From Zunongwangia pacifica (GTDB lineage: Bacteria > Bacteroidota > Bacteroidia > Flavobacteriales > Flavobacteriaceae): a DNA stretch of 64,000 nt. The notes below the pieces were generated by a model. The model saw only the letters and a list, made by a program, of their open reading frames with translations. It made no database searches and had not been told where the DNA came from. The stretch lies in assembly GCF_023499215.1 (NCBI RefSeq), contig NZ_JAKHSK010000018.1:1-64000 (forward strand), written 5' to 3'. Shown piece by piece: positions 49,537 to 57,755 of the stretch. How positions within the stretch are numbered: position 1 is the first letter of the stretch; the number at the start of each line of letters is the position of its first letter. Made by a program: the position numbers and the translations under genes.

Positions 49537-49897
49537 TTATTCAGAACTTAAGATCTTTTCCATCTTTCTGTCTTTCGCTAATTCATCGATCAACTTATCT
49601 AAATAACGCACCTGTCTGGTAAGTGGCGTTTCAATTTCTTCAATACGATAATCACAAATACCACCTTTAATAAAAAGCATTAGGATTTAAATGAGCTTTG
49701 TCAAAAAACTCCTTAAAGCTGACTTTCTTTTCGATTAGATTCGATAATTCTTTATCGCTAAAATCCGTTAACTACTAATAACCCGGTATGATTCTTTCTT
49801 TTGTATGGCCTTTTTTTACCTCTTTAATGATATTATAATGAGGATAAACCGTAGCAAAACTCAACACGGTAATTTTATGGTCATGTTCTGGCTTTAT
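49537..49897 (-). pseudogene. DUF2200 pseudogene
   Basis: On the minus strand KPEHDHKITVLSFATVYPHY then KEVKKGHTKERIIPGY ends in two adjacent TAG stops, continues in frame as DFSDKELSNLIEKKVSFKEF then [10 protein letters not shown], and after a frameshift as [40 protein letters not shown] up to a stop. Read together these pieces make a nearly full DUF2200 protein (small, function unknown; typical end [19 protein letters not shown]). Two stops and a short frame change make it non-functional. No ATG is seen, and its 5' end is overlapped by the 3' end of the glycosyltransferase gene. Confidence 0.75.
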
Positions 49898-51125
49898 TTT
49901 TTTCCTTCTCTTCAATAAATCTAGACATAAAATAGGTACTGCGGTTATTGTGGAATTTAAGCATAGCTCCGATAAAATTTTTACTACGGTGTTTGCCAAG
50001 ATTAGCCTTTATATCTATTAATTTTTGCCGAAAGGGAGGAGTGAAATTTGCTGCTGAAAATTTAGCTTTTAGTATAGCTTTCCCCAGTTGTTGCCTGGAA
50101 ATCCATAAATCTTCGTTGTTGTAAACCGCAACCGCTTTTTCGATCATTTCATCATCAGATGTGCAAATAAAACCGTTCCAGTGATTTTCTTCAGAAATGC
50201 CTTCCGCTCCAATGGGCGTGGTAACACAAACAAGTCCGTTTTGCATCGCATCGATCATTTTTCCTTTTAGTCCGGCACCAAACTGGATGGGCGCCAACAA
50301 AATTCGGTGTTTCTGCATCACTTCATCAACATTTTCGGCGCGACCGTGCACTAAAAACCCTTCTTTTTTATTTTGAAGTTGATACACCTTATCGCTGGCA
50401 TAAGCTCCATAAATATGCAATTGAGCTTTGGGAAGCTTTTGCTTAATTTTAGGCCATATTTTTTGTTTTAGATACAGCGTAGTTTGCCAGTTAGGTTCGT
50501 GCAGAAAATTACCGATAAACATAAAATCCTGGCGTTCTTCAAATAAAGCTGAATCTTCTAGTTTTTCGATTTTTTCAGTTTCTAATAAATAGGGAAGATA
50601 TTCGATAATTTCAGCAGGGATTTTAAAAATCGATGCTAAAAGATCCATTTCAATCTCTGAAATAATAAGGCTTAAATCACAACGATAGATAGAAGCGATC
50701 TCTCTTTTAGCTAAATCGGAGTTTAACATGAGTTCTTTAAGTTCGGTTTCCGTATTTAAAGCCTTTTTTCTTGCATTCCGAAGAAAATGGAGATCTTCAG
50801 TATCTAGAATTTTAATCGCTTCAGGACAAATAGCATCTACACGCCAACCATATTGCTCTTCGATCATAAATCGATCAAAAAGTACAATTTCAGGCTGTAT
50901 TTCTTTTAAGAATTCATCAAAACTGGCATTATTCAATTCGATTTTAGCCGTTTTGATCCCTAATTTTTTAAGATCGAATGCGTATTTAGAATGTGCCGTA
51001 GTGGTAGCAAAAGTGATGGTATAATTTTCAGTAATAAAAAAATTTAGTAACTGCAACATTCGGCTTCCCGCGGCAGAAGAGGTAGGCTCTGGCCAGACAT
51101 ATCCAATAACCAGTAAATTTTTCAT
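49881..51125 (-). CDS. Glycosyltransferase (GT-B fold)
   Basis: A 414-residue cytoplasmic glycosyltransferase of the group 1/GT4-like kind. The N-terminal Rossmann half starts NLLVIGYVWPEPTSSAAGSRMLQLLN, and the nucleotide-sugar half has MFIGNFLHEPNWQTTLYLKQ, QLHIYGAYASDKVY, FLVHGRAENVDEVMQKHRILLAPIQFGAGLKGKMIDAMQNGLVCVTTPIGAEGI, the E-x7-E-like region. Donor and acceptor are unknown. It stands alone; its last 15-20 codons overlap the remains of a DUF2200 gene. Confidence 0.85.
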   Translation of the reverse strand: MKNLLVIGYVWPEPTSSAAGSRMLQLLNFFITENYTITFATTTAHSKYAFDLKKLGIKTAKIELNNASFDEFLKEIQPEIVLFDRFMIEEQYGWRVDAICPEAIKILDTEDLHFLRNARKKALNTETELKELMLNSDLAKREIASIYRCDLSLIISEIEMDLLASIFKIPAEIIEYLPYLLETEKIEKLEDSALFEERQDFMFIGNFLHEPNWQTTLYLKQKIWPKIKQKLPKAQLHIYGAYASDKVYQLQNKKEGFLVHGRAENVDEVMQKHRILLAPIQFGAGLKGKMIDAMQNGLVCVTTPIGAEGISEENHWNGFICTSDDEMIEKAVAVYNNEDLWISRQQLGKAILKAKFSAANFTPPFRQKLIDIKANLGKHRSKNFIGAMLKFHNNRSTYFMSRFIEEKEKNKART

Positions 51126-51248
51126 GAAAAAGAGTGCTATCGACTTTTGGCAAAATTAAACTTCTTTTTTTAAAAGGATTTAAAAATATCCTTGCTTCAT
51201 CGAGAATCATATAATTTTTTGTATATTCTATAATTCCAAAAATAATGC

Positions 51249-51749
51249 ATGAGTAGAGGATTTGTAAAAGAAGAAGATCAGGAAGAAGCACCGGTAATAC
51301 CGCCAAGAGCGGCATTGCCAAACGGAGTAACAAATTATGTAACACCTTTTGGTTATGAGGCTTTAGAGAAAGAACAGCGAGGTTTGGAAACCGAAAGGGT
51401 GAATATTGCCAGTGATAACGAAACCGAAGATCGAAGGGCGAAAGCTGTAATCGATGGAAAGCTGAATCTGTTGGCGGAAAGACGGTCATCTGCACGGATT
51501 ATTCATCCAAACCAACAACCCGAAGATGAAGTTCGTTTTGGTGCGAAAGTGAAATTAAAGAACCATACAACAAATAGTATTCAGCAATTTCAGATTGTAG
51601 GCGTAGACGAAGCCAATGTAAAGCAACAAAAAATTGCATTTGTCGCGCCAATTGCAAAGGCGGTTACAGGTTTAAAAGTTGGTGAACAAACAGAATTTAA
51701 ATTAGGCGCTGAAACCCGGATTTTGGAAATTTTGGATATCGCTTATTAA
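51249..51749 (+). CDS. GreA/GreB-family transcription elongation factor
   Basis: A 166-residue protein. The N-terminal coiled coil (about 35-85: FGYEALEKEQRGLETERVN ... AERRSSARIIHP) and C-terminal FKBP-like domain (FGAKVKLKNHTTNS, AFVAPIAKAVTGLKVGEQTEF) match Gre factors, which rescue backtracked RNA polymerase. A Pro-rich N-terminal extension (KEEDQEEAPVIPPRAALPNG) precedes the coil, and the tip loop acidic residues are at DNETED. It is a GreB-like paralogue rather than canonical GreA. Divergent from the glycosyltransferase. Confidence 0.85.
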   Translation: MSRGFVKEEDQEEAPVIPPRAALPNGVTNYVTPFGYEALEKEQRGLETERVNIASDNETEDRRAKAVIDGKLNLLAERRSSARIIHPNQQPEDEVRFGAKVKLKNHTTNSIQQFQIVGVDEANVKQQKIAFVAPIAKAVTGLKVGEQTEFKLGAETRILEILDIAY

Positions 51750-51791
51750 AAAGAATACAAATTATAAATCAACATCAATACTATTATCTGA

Positions 51792-52283
51792 ATGAAAGTT
51801 TACGTGGTTATGGGCGTTTCTGGGATAGGAAAAACAACAATAGGTAAAAGCCTGTCCCAGAAATTAGACATTCCATTTTACGATGCCGACGATTATCATC
51901 CTGAAGCTAATGTCGAAAAAATGAGTAAAGGAATTGCGTTAAAAGATGAAGACCGTAAAGAGTGGTTGCAAATTTTAGCCAAAAATATTGAAGATTGGAG
52001 TAAACAAAAAGGAGCTGTCTTAGCTTGCTCAGCTTTAAAAGAGAGTTATAGACAATGCCTAGCCGGTGATCTAAAAAACGAAGTGGTTTTTGTGTATTTA
52101 CATGCCGAATATGATTTGGTCTATAAACGTTTAAAAGATAGAAAAGGACATTATTTTAAAGCCAATTTGCTTAAATCTCAATTCGATACCCTTGAAGAGC
52201 CAAAAGATGCTATTAAGGTAAATGCCGATCAGGGTATTCCTGAAATGGTTAATAAAGTTCTGGAAAAAATAAACCACGTTTAA
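51792..52283 (+). CDS. gntK: Gluconokinase
   Basis: A 163-residue P-loop kinase that phosphorylates gluconate to 6-phosphogluconate. GVSGIGKTTIGKSLSQKL (Walker A, 8-25), YDADDYHPEANVEKMSKGIALKDEDRKEWL (substrate region) and ACSALKESYRQCLAGD are diagnostic. The stop codon directly abuts the ATG of the gluconate permease gene, forming a gluconate-uptake operon. Confidence 0.95.
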   Translation: MKVYVVMGVSGIGKTTIGKSLSQKLDIPFYDADDYHPEANVEKMSKGIALKDEDRKEWLQILAKNIEDWSKQKGAVLACSALKESYRQCLAGDLKNEVVFVYLHAEYDLVYKRLKDRKGHYFKANLLKSQFDTLEEPKDAIKVNADQGIPEMVNKVLEKINHV

Positions 52284-53627
52284 ATGGAATTACAATTACT
52301 TTTGGCGGTTGGCATAGGAATCGCTTTGCTACTATTTTTAATACTGAAATTGAAAATTCAGGCGTTTTTAGCCCTGCTCATCGTTTGTATTTTCGTAGGG
52401 ATACTTGCCGGGATGCCCGCCGTCGATATTATGGAAACCATGAAAGAGGGGATGGGCAGCACGCTTGGTTTCGTCGCGACCGTAGTGGGTTTAGGTGCTT
52501 TATTTGGTGGGATTTTAGAACAATCTGGAGGAGCCAAAGCCTTAGCTTCGTTTATCTTAAAGAAAACCGGAGAGAAAAATGCGCCGTGGGCAATGATGAT
52601 TACTGGCTTTATCGTGGCCATACCTGTATTTTTTGATGTTGCTTTTATCATTTTAGTACCTATCACTTATGCTTTAAGTAAAAAAACTGGAAAGTCCTTA
52701 ATTCTTTATGCCATTCCGCTTTTGGCAGGACTGGCAATTACCCATTGTTTTATTCCGCCAACACCAGGTCCCATTGCGGTAGCAGATATTTTAGGAGCCG
52801 ATCTTGGTTGGGTTATCGTATTTGGTTTTGCTGCGGGAATTCCTGCGGCTATTTTAAGCGGACCACTCTTTGCAAAGTTATTAACGAAAACGTTATATAT
52901 AGCACCTAAAAGTTTTACTGAAGATCCATCATCGGGAGACGAAATGCCTTCTGCCAAAATGATAACAGCGATCATTTTTGTTCCTATTCTTTTAATTGTT
53001 ATAAATACTTTAATAGCTAGTCCTTTGATTGATGCCTCTAAATTTCCATATTGGATAAATTATACGGTCAATTTATTAGGTCATCCATTTTCGGCATTAA
53101 TTATCGCTAATCTTTTAGCCTGGTATTTTTTAGGAGTGAAACGTGGAGTTAGTAAAGAAAAATTACTAAAAATAGCCGCCAAAAGTTTTGAATCTGCCGG
53201 GATTATTATCTTACTTACGGGTGCAGGTGGGGCTTTTAAACAAATTCTTATAAACACAGGTGCGGGAGAGATGATTGCTAGCAATTTGAATGAAAGCTTT
53301 ATGAATCCGTTGGTTTTTGGTTTTATCGTAGCGGCATTGGTTAGAGTGTTACAGGGATCTTCAACAGTGGCTATGATTACCGCTGCAGGAATTACAGCAC
53401 CGCTTTTAGAAGGCGCAAATTATAGTGATAGTAGGATCAGCTTAATAGTAATAGCGGTAGCCTCTGGTGCATTAATCCTTTCTCATGTAAATGATAGCGG
53501 ATTTTGGCTGGTGGGACAATATATTGGCTTAACCGAAAAACAAACGTTTAAAAGCTGGACGGTCATGACGACCATTATTTCTCTTGTAGGCCTTGGAGTT
53601 TCGTCCCTGCTTTGGTACGTATTATAA
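52284..53627 (+). CDS. Gluconate:H+ symporter (GntP family)
   Basis: A 447-residue permease with about 12-14 hydrophobic segments. Family features include MGSTLGFVATVVGLGALFGGILEQSGGA, TGFIVAIPVFFDVAFIILVPI, THCFIPPTPGPIAVADILGADLGWVI and LVRVLQGSSTVAMITAAGI. With gntK it imports and phosphorylates gluconate (or a related sugar acid). No regulator is adjacent. Confidence 0.94.
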   Translation: MELQLLLAVGIGIALLLFLILKLKIQAFLALLIVCIFVGILAGMPAVDIMETMKEGMGSTLGFVATVVGLGALFGGILEQSGGAKALASFILKKTGEKNAPWAMMITGFIVAIPVFFDVAFIILVPITYALSKKTGKSLILYAIPLLAGLAITHCFIPPTPGPIAVADILGADLGWVIVFGFAAGIPAAILSGPLFAKLLTKTLYIAPKSFTEDPSSGDEMPSAKMITAIIFVPILLIVINTLIASPLIDASKFPYWINYTVNLLGHPFSALIIANLLAWYFLGVKRGVSKEKLLKIAAKSFESAGIIILLTGAGGAFKQILINTGAGEMIASNLNESFMNPLVFGFIVAALVRVLQGSSTVAMITAAGITAPLLEGANYSDSRISLIVIAVASGALILSHVNDSGFWLVGQYIGLTEKQTFKSWTVMTTIISLVGLGVSSLLWYVL

Positions 53628-53889
53628 AATTAAAGATTAGGCTGTTTTTTTTAATAATTGTGATTCAAGAACGTTTTGATCTTACTCACTAGCGATCCAG
53701 ATGGATCGTAGGAATTACAACTATTTGGTAAACCAAAGTTTAATAAGAATATCTAAATGAAGTTCATTACGAGAATGGGCATGTTTAGTGCGACGATAGC
53801 TTTTATGATAAATTTGGGGTATTTCAGTAATATTAATTTTAAAAATTGCCGATATTGTATAGACTCAACTGTAATATTTTATAAACTCA

Positions 53890-54327
53890 ATGAAAAACAC
53901 GTATACCACCAGCTTAAATCTGCCGAAATTAGATTTTATTCTATTAATTTTCAGGATTGGGATTTCGATCCTGATGTTATTTCATGGCGTACCTAAACTA
54001 ATGAGCTTTTTTTCTTCGGAAGAAATACAGTTTGCAGATCCTTTGGGTGTTGGCCAAACAATGACGCTAGCGGTAGCTGTTCTTGCTGAATTTGTTTGTT
54101 CTATAATGTTGATATTGGGTCTGGGAACAAGGGTTGCTACTATTCCGCTTATCGTAACCATGGCCGTAGCCGCCATCATCGTACATGCGCCAGATGGCTT
54201 GGTAAAGCAGGAATTACCTTTTCTCTATTTACTTTCGTATGTTTTATTATTTTACACTGGTGCAGGAAAATTTTCCCTGGATCACTACTTAATGTATAAG
54301 GCTGAAAAAAAGGAAGCGAAAACATAA
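53890..54327 (+). CDS. DoxX-family membrane protein
   Basis: A 145-residue protein with four membrane helices: LLIFRIGISILMLFHGVPKL (with the R-x-x-x-x-x-x-x-H-G-x-x-K pattern of DoxX), MTLAVAVLAEFVCSIMLILGLGTR, VTMAVAAIIVHA and LLYLLSYVLLFYTGAGKFSLD. DoxX proteins are linked to redox homeostasis or quinone oxidation, but this subfamily is uncharacterised. A perfect terminator follows. Confidence 0.9.
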   Translation: MKNTYTTSLNLPKLDFILLIFRIGISILMLFHGVPKLMSFFSSEEIQFADPLGVGQTMTLAVAVLAEFVCSIMLILGLGTRVATIPLIVTMAVAAIIVHAPDGLVKQELPFLYLLSYVLLFYTGAGKFSLDHYLMYKAEKKEAKT

Positions 54328-54370
54328 ATCAAAAAGTCTCGTTATTCAATAAATAACGAGACTTTTTGAT
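54328..54370. terminator. Bidirectional terminator with a 19-bp perfect stem
   Basis: ATCAAAAAGTCTCGTTATT (54328-54346) pairs perfectly with its complement at 54352-54370 around a 5-base loop. Built-in A and T tracts serve DoxX (+) and YebC (-), which converge here. Confidence 0.88.
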
Positions 54371-54412
54371 TCCTCATTAATAGAAGGATTTATTTTGAAG
54401 AAGGTTTTGGTT

Positions 54413-55138
54413 TTATTCTTCTGATGAAGATTCTTCCATGGTATGATATACATTTTGTACATCATCATCCTCTTCTAATTTTTCTAATAATTTTTCTACA
54501 TCCTCGGCCTGCTCTGGAGTAAGTTGTTTGGTAACCTGAGGGATTCTTTCGAATCCTGAAGAAATTATTTCAATATCCCTGCTTTCTAATTCTTTTTGGA
54601 TGCTTCCAAAGTTTTCGAAAGGAGCGTAGATGTGAATTCCGTCTTCATCTTCAAAAACTTCTTCAGCTCCATAATCGATAAATTCAAGCTCTAATTCTTC
54701 TACGTCCAAACCTTCAGCATTAATCCTAAAGTTACAAGTGTGATCGAACATAAACTCTACAGACCCGGAAGTTCCTAAGTTTCCATCACATTTATTGAAA
54801 TATGAACGTACATTGGCTACGGTACGGTTATTATTATCTGTAGCGGTTTCAACTAAAATCGCAATCCCGTGTGGAGCATATCCTTCAAAAAGAACGATCT
54901 TATAATCTCCCTGACTTTTATCTGTAGCCCTTTTAATGGCACGTTCGATATTGTCTTTGGGCATGTTAACACTCTTGGCGTTTTGGATCACCGCTCTAAG
55001 CTTAGAGTTAGAATCTGGATCTGGACCACCTTCTTTAACGGCCATTACAATATCTTTTCCTATACGAGTAAAGGCTTTGGCCATTGCAGACCAACGCTTC
55101 ATCTTACGCGCCTTTCTAAATTCAAATGCTCTTCCCAT
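54413..55138 (-). CDS. yebC: YebC/PmpR-family transcriptional/translational regulator
   Basis: A 241-residue YebC protein. It opens MGRAFEFRKARKMKRWSAMAK with the following FTRIGKDIVMAVKEGG, then the middle GYAPHGIAILVETATDNNNRTVANVRSYFNK and the acidic C-terminus. YebC proteins are now known to bind ribosomes or DNA and help translation through difficult motifs, or act as regulators. Length is typical of Bacteroidota. A -7 element is at 55161-55168. Confidence 0.94.
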   Translation of the reverse strand: MGRAFEFRKARKMKRWSAMAKAFTRIGKDIVMAVKEGGPDPDSNSKLRAVIQNAKSVNMPKDNIERAIKRATDKSQGDYKIVLFEGYAPHGIAILVETATDNNNRTVANVRSYFNKCDGNLGTSGSVEFMFDHTCNFRINAEGLDVEELELEFIDYGAEEVFEDEDGIHIYAPFENFGSIQKELESRDIEIISSGFERIPQVTKQLTPEQAEDVEKLLEKLEEDDDVQNVYHTMEESSSEE

Positions 55139-55160
55139 GATAATAAAAATGAAATCCGGG

Positions 55161-55168
55161 CAAAAATA
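55161..55168 (-). promoter_or_regulatory. -7 element of yebC
   Basis: On the minus strand the bases read TATTTTTG, an exact TAnnTTTG, 23 bases before the ATG. The nearest TTG (55195-55193) is 24 bases away, slightly long. Confidence 0.45.
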
Positions 55169-55171
55169 TAA

Positions 55172-55208
55172 AAAAAGCTCCTAAAATGATTTCAAATTAG
55201 GAGCTTTC
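55172..55208 (-). terminator. Terminator downstream of the pterin dehydratase gene
   Basis: AAAGCTCCTAA (55174-55184) pairs perfectly with TTAGGAGCTTT (55197-55207). On the minus strand a run of seven T follows. It lies between the dispersed repeat and the yebC promoter. Confidence 0.82.
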
Positions 55209-55224
55209 TGAAATAATGAATTGT

Positions 55225-55324
55225 TATTGGCATGGCCACAGGGTTTAATACCCCGAGGATCGCCTCGAAATTATAATTTTGTCTCTATCGAATGCCTCGT
55301 GGGCTTGCCCCGAGGTAGTTTACT
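55225..55324. repeat. Dispersed intergenic repeat, copy B
   Basis: This is the best-preserved copy: TATTGGC at the left, GTTTAATACCCCGAGG, a CCTCG/CGAGG hairpin around GGGC-TT-GCCC, and the exact 18-base end GCCCCGAGGTAGTTTACT shared with copy A. It lies just after the stop codon of the pterin dehydratase gene. Confidence 0.75.
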
Positions 55325-55335
55325 CAGTTTTAGCC

Positions 55336-55623
55336 TTATTTGGCTTCAACGATTTCTTCTATGGCTTTTGCCATTTTAAAATCCTTCTCGGTGACTCCGC
55401 CTGCATCGTGTGTGGATAACGAAATTTCCAATTCGTTGAAAGAATTGGCCCAGTTAGGATGATGCTGCATAGCTTCAGCCTCAAAAGCAATCCTGGTCAT
55501 TACCGTAAAGGCATCTTTAAAGTTCTCGAATTTAAAAGATGTGTGAATGGCTTCTTTTGCATACGTCCATCCTTCAAGACTTTCCATTTTTTTATTGATT
55601 TGTTCTTCGGTTAGTTTTTCCAT
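55336..55623 (-). CDS. Pterin-4a-carbinolamine dehydratase
   Basis: A 95-residue enzyme that dehydrates 4a-hydroxytetrahydrobiopterin in pterin recycling. The motif HHPNW (residues 54-58, with catalytic His) and the later LSTHDAGGVTEKDFKMAKAIE are diagnostic; LEGWTYAKEAIHTSFKFENF is the usual N-terminal half. It normally serves phenylalanine hydroxylase; no such gene is in the window. Single gene, with a repeat and terminator after it. Confidence 0.93.
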   Translation of the reverse strand: MEKLTEEQINKKMESLEGWTYAKEAIHTSFKFENFKDAFTVMTRIAFEAEAMQHHPNWANSFNELEISLSTHDAGGVTEKDFKMAKAIEEIVEAK

Positions 55624-55708
55624 AGTTGAAACAATTTTATCTATAATTCAATTTAGGAATACTTTACTTGAAATAATATAAAGAGGAGTGCTTTAATATA
55701 AGATTAAC

Positions 55709-56524
55709 CTATTTTTTTATGCTGGCTTCCACGACTTCCTGTACACTTATCTGAAGATTAGCCGGTAGTAAATTATCCTTTGGCAATACCGCTAAGAAAC
55801 GATCGTTATTGCTATCGTACACATTTTTAAAAAACGGATTTTCATAGCCTAAAATTTCACAAACATCTTCAATAAAATCTTTTTGGTGTACCAGATCTGA
55901 ACTTCCTAAATGAAAAACGCCTTGTAATTTTCGATTGATGATATAGTGAATTTGCTGTGTGATCTTACTAATTTCAGTAACATTAATCACCACATTTGGG
56001 AATACTTCTATGGCTTCGCCCAAATCGATTAGCGTTTTAATCTCGTTTAATCGGGGAGAAGCCTGGCCAAAAACCATAGGCAATCTTAGAATATTGTATT
56101 TATCATTGGGCAGCCTTAAAAGCGCATTCTCGATTTTAATCTTAAACCGCCCATAGATACTTTGCGATAATGTTTTATCATATTCGTAACTGGGGTAATT
56201 GGTAAAGGCATCAAAAACGTTGGCAGAACTTAAAAAAATAAGCTTACAGGGATGCGTTAAAATATAGCTTATTGCTGAATAATGCAGCGCTAGCTGCGCT
56301 TCAAAACTACCGCGAACGGCAGATATGATAATACTTGGTTTTAAATTGTAGAGTAAAAGATCCAAACTATCGGTTTCCATATCGTATTGATGAAACTGAT
56401 GGTTTTTTTCTAATGCGCTATTATCTTTACAGTAGCTGCCGTGAGTATCAAAATAGGAGCATAGCTCTTTATAAATGGCATTGCCAATAAAGCCGCTAGC
56501 TCCTAATACTAATATTCGTTCCAA
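55709..56524 (-). CDS. NAD-dependent epimerase/dehydratase-like protein (RmlD type)
   Basis: A 271-residue short-chain-dehydrogenase-fold protein. The Rossmann start ILVLGASGFIGNAIYKEL carries the G-x-S-G-F-I-G motif; LIFLSSANVFDAF and the YEYDKTLSQSIYGRFKI region hold the catalytic Tyr-x-x-x-Lys-like site (here YGRFK); GVFHLGSSDLV closes. It resembles dTDP-4-dehydrorhamnose reductase-like proteins but no nucleotide-sugar operon is present, so the substrate is open. It starts 5 bases after gcvT ends. Confidence 0.8.
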   Translation of the reverse strand: MERILVLGASGFIGNAIYKELCSYFDTHGSYCKDNSALEKNHQFHQYDMETDSLDLLLYNLKPSIIISAVRGSFEAQLALHYSAISYILTHPCKLIFLSSANVFDAFTNYPSYEYDKTLSQSIYGRFKIKIENALLRLPNDKYNILRLPMVFGQASPRLNEIKTLIDLGEAIEVFPNVVINVTEISKITQQIHYIINRKLQGVFHLGSSDLVHQKDFIEDVCEILGYENPFFKNVYDSNNDRFLAVLPKDNLLPANLQISVQEVVEASIKK

Positions 56525-56529
56525 ATAAA

Positions 56530-57612
56530 TTATCCTTTATAAAAGGGCAATTTCACCTGAGTGGCAGGAATAGCTTTTTTACGGATTTGAATATTGATTT
56601 TCTTCCCAAAACCTACATATTCTGTCTTTACATATCCTAAGCCTATTCCTTTCTCTAATGAAGGTGACATGGTACCCGATGTAACATTTCCTATAACTTC
56701 TCCTTCCTCATTCACGATATCATATCCCTGCCTGGGAATACCACGCTCATCAAGTTCGAACGCCACAAGTTTGCGCTTTGAACCTTCTTCTTTCTCATTT
56801 TTTAAAGCTTCAGAATTTATAAAATCCTTATTGAATTTAGTGATCCACCCCAGTTTGGCCTCGATAGGTGATGTTGTATCATCAATATCATTTCCGTAGA
56901 GACAAAATCCCATTTCTAAACGAAGCGTATCACGAGCGGCAAGACCAATTGGCTGAATACCGTAATCTTTACCGGCTTCCATTACTTTATCCCAAATTTC
57001 TTCAGCGTATTCATTTTTAAAATAAATCTCGAATCCGCCACTACCGGTATATCCTGTTGCCGAAATGATTACTTTTTCCACACCGGCAAAAGTTCCTATT
57101 TCAAAAGTATAGAATTTCATAGCGCTAAGATCAACATCGGTTAGCGATTGCATAGCTTCAGCAGCTTTTGGTCCCTGGATAGCTAAAAGGGATAGTTCTT
57201 CACTAAGATCGGTTAAATTAGCATCCATCGTATTGTGTTGGCTAATCCAGTTCCAGTCTTTTTCAATATTGGCCGCATTTACAACAAGTAAATATTTTTC
57301 AGCATTTATGCGATAAATAATCATATCGTCTACAATACCACCATCTTCGTTTGGCATACAGGTATATTGTGCCTGCCCATCTACTAGTTTGGAAGCATCG
57401 TTAGAAGAAATTAACTGGATAAGCGCTAAAGCACTTTCTCCTGTCACTAAAAATTCTCCCATGTGAGAAACATCAAAAACACCAAGTTTTTCACGAACAT
57501 TATGATGCTCTGCATTTACACCTTCGTAAGAAACCGGCATATTAAAACCTGCAAAAGGAACCATTTTGGCTCCCAACTCGTTATGTTTATTCGCTAATGC
57601 TACTTCTTTCAT
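56530..57612 (-). CDS. gcvT: Aminomethyltransferase (glycine cleavage system T protein)
   Basis: A 360-residue T protein. It takes the aminomethyl group from lipoylated H protein to tetrahydrofolate, releasing ammonia. Signatures: [36 protein letters not shown], the Asp of [45 protein letters not shown] and PRQGYDIV. gcvH and gcvP are not in the window. It forms a leftward pair with the epimerase-like gene. TAAATTTG at 57632-57639 (minus) may be its -7 element. I see no glycine riboswitch. Confidence 0.95.
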   Translation of the reverse strand: MKEVALANKHNELGAKMVPFAGFNMPVSYEGVNAEHHNVREKLGVFDVSHMGEFLVTGESALALIQLISSNDASKLVDGQAQYTCMPNEDGGIVDDMIIYRINAEKYLLVVNAANIEKDWNWISQHNTMDANLTDLSEELSLLAIQGPKAAEAMQSLTDVDLSAMKFYTFEIGTFAGVEKVIISATGYTGSGGFEIYFKNEYAEEIWDKVMEAGKDYGIQPIGLAARDTLRLEMGFCLYGNDIDDTTSPIEAKLGWITKFNKDFINSEALKNEKEEGSKRKLVAFELDERGIPRQGYDIVNEEGEVIGNVTSGTMSPSLEKGIGLGYVKTEYVGFGKKINIQIRKKAIPATQVKLPFYKG

Positions 57613-57631
57613 CTTGATTATTTAGTTTGCG

Positions 57632-57639
57632 CAAATTTA
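57632..57639 (-). promoter_or_regulatory. -7 element of gcvT
   Basis: On the minus strand the bases read TAAATTTG, an exact TAnnTTTG, 19 bases before the ATG. No TTG lies at the usual upstream distance. Confidence 0.4.
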
Positions 57640-57721
57640 TAGAATTAAGGCTGAATTGACCACAGTTTCGCTAAAATTGTGAAGGAAATGTCAAAGCTTC
57701 GCTTCGCCTTTAAGTATGCCG

Positions 57722-57729
57722 TATATTTG
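57722..57729 (+). promoter_or_regulatory. -7 element of the NAD(P)H-hydrate repair gene
   Basis: TATATTTG matches TAnnTTTG exactly, 26 bases before the ATG at 57756. No -33 TTG is visible at the proper distance. Confidence 0.4.
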
Positions 57730-57755
57730 AGAAAACCCATAAAAATCCAGGATTT

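Noticed and set aside
49775-49999. 74-residue minus-strand frame as an independent gene
   Set aside because: Its first half is an alternative frame of the glycosyltransferase gene and its second half is the start of the broken DUF2200 gene.
53692-53707. CGATCCA-GA-TGGATCG inverted repeat after the gluconate permease gene
   Set aside because: A two-base loop is too tight for a stable terminator hairpin and no T run follows; could be chance or a short operator, not supportable.
53757-53996. 79-residue plus-strand frame ahead of and overlapping DoxX
   Set aside because: Its second half is an alternative frame of the DoxX start; no family features.
57613-57755. Glycine riboswitch before gcvT
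   Set aside because: The 143-base shared intergenic region is too short for it and shows no tandem aptamer-like conserved segments.
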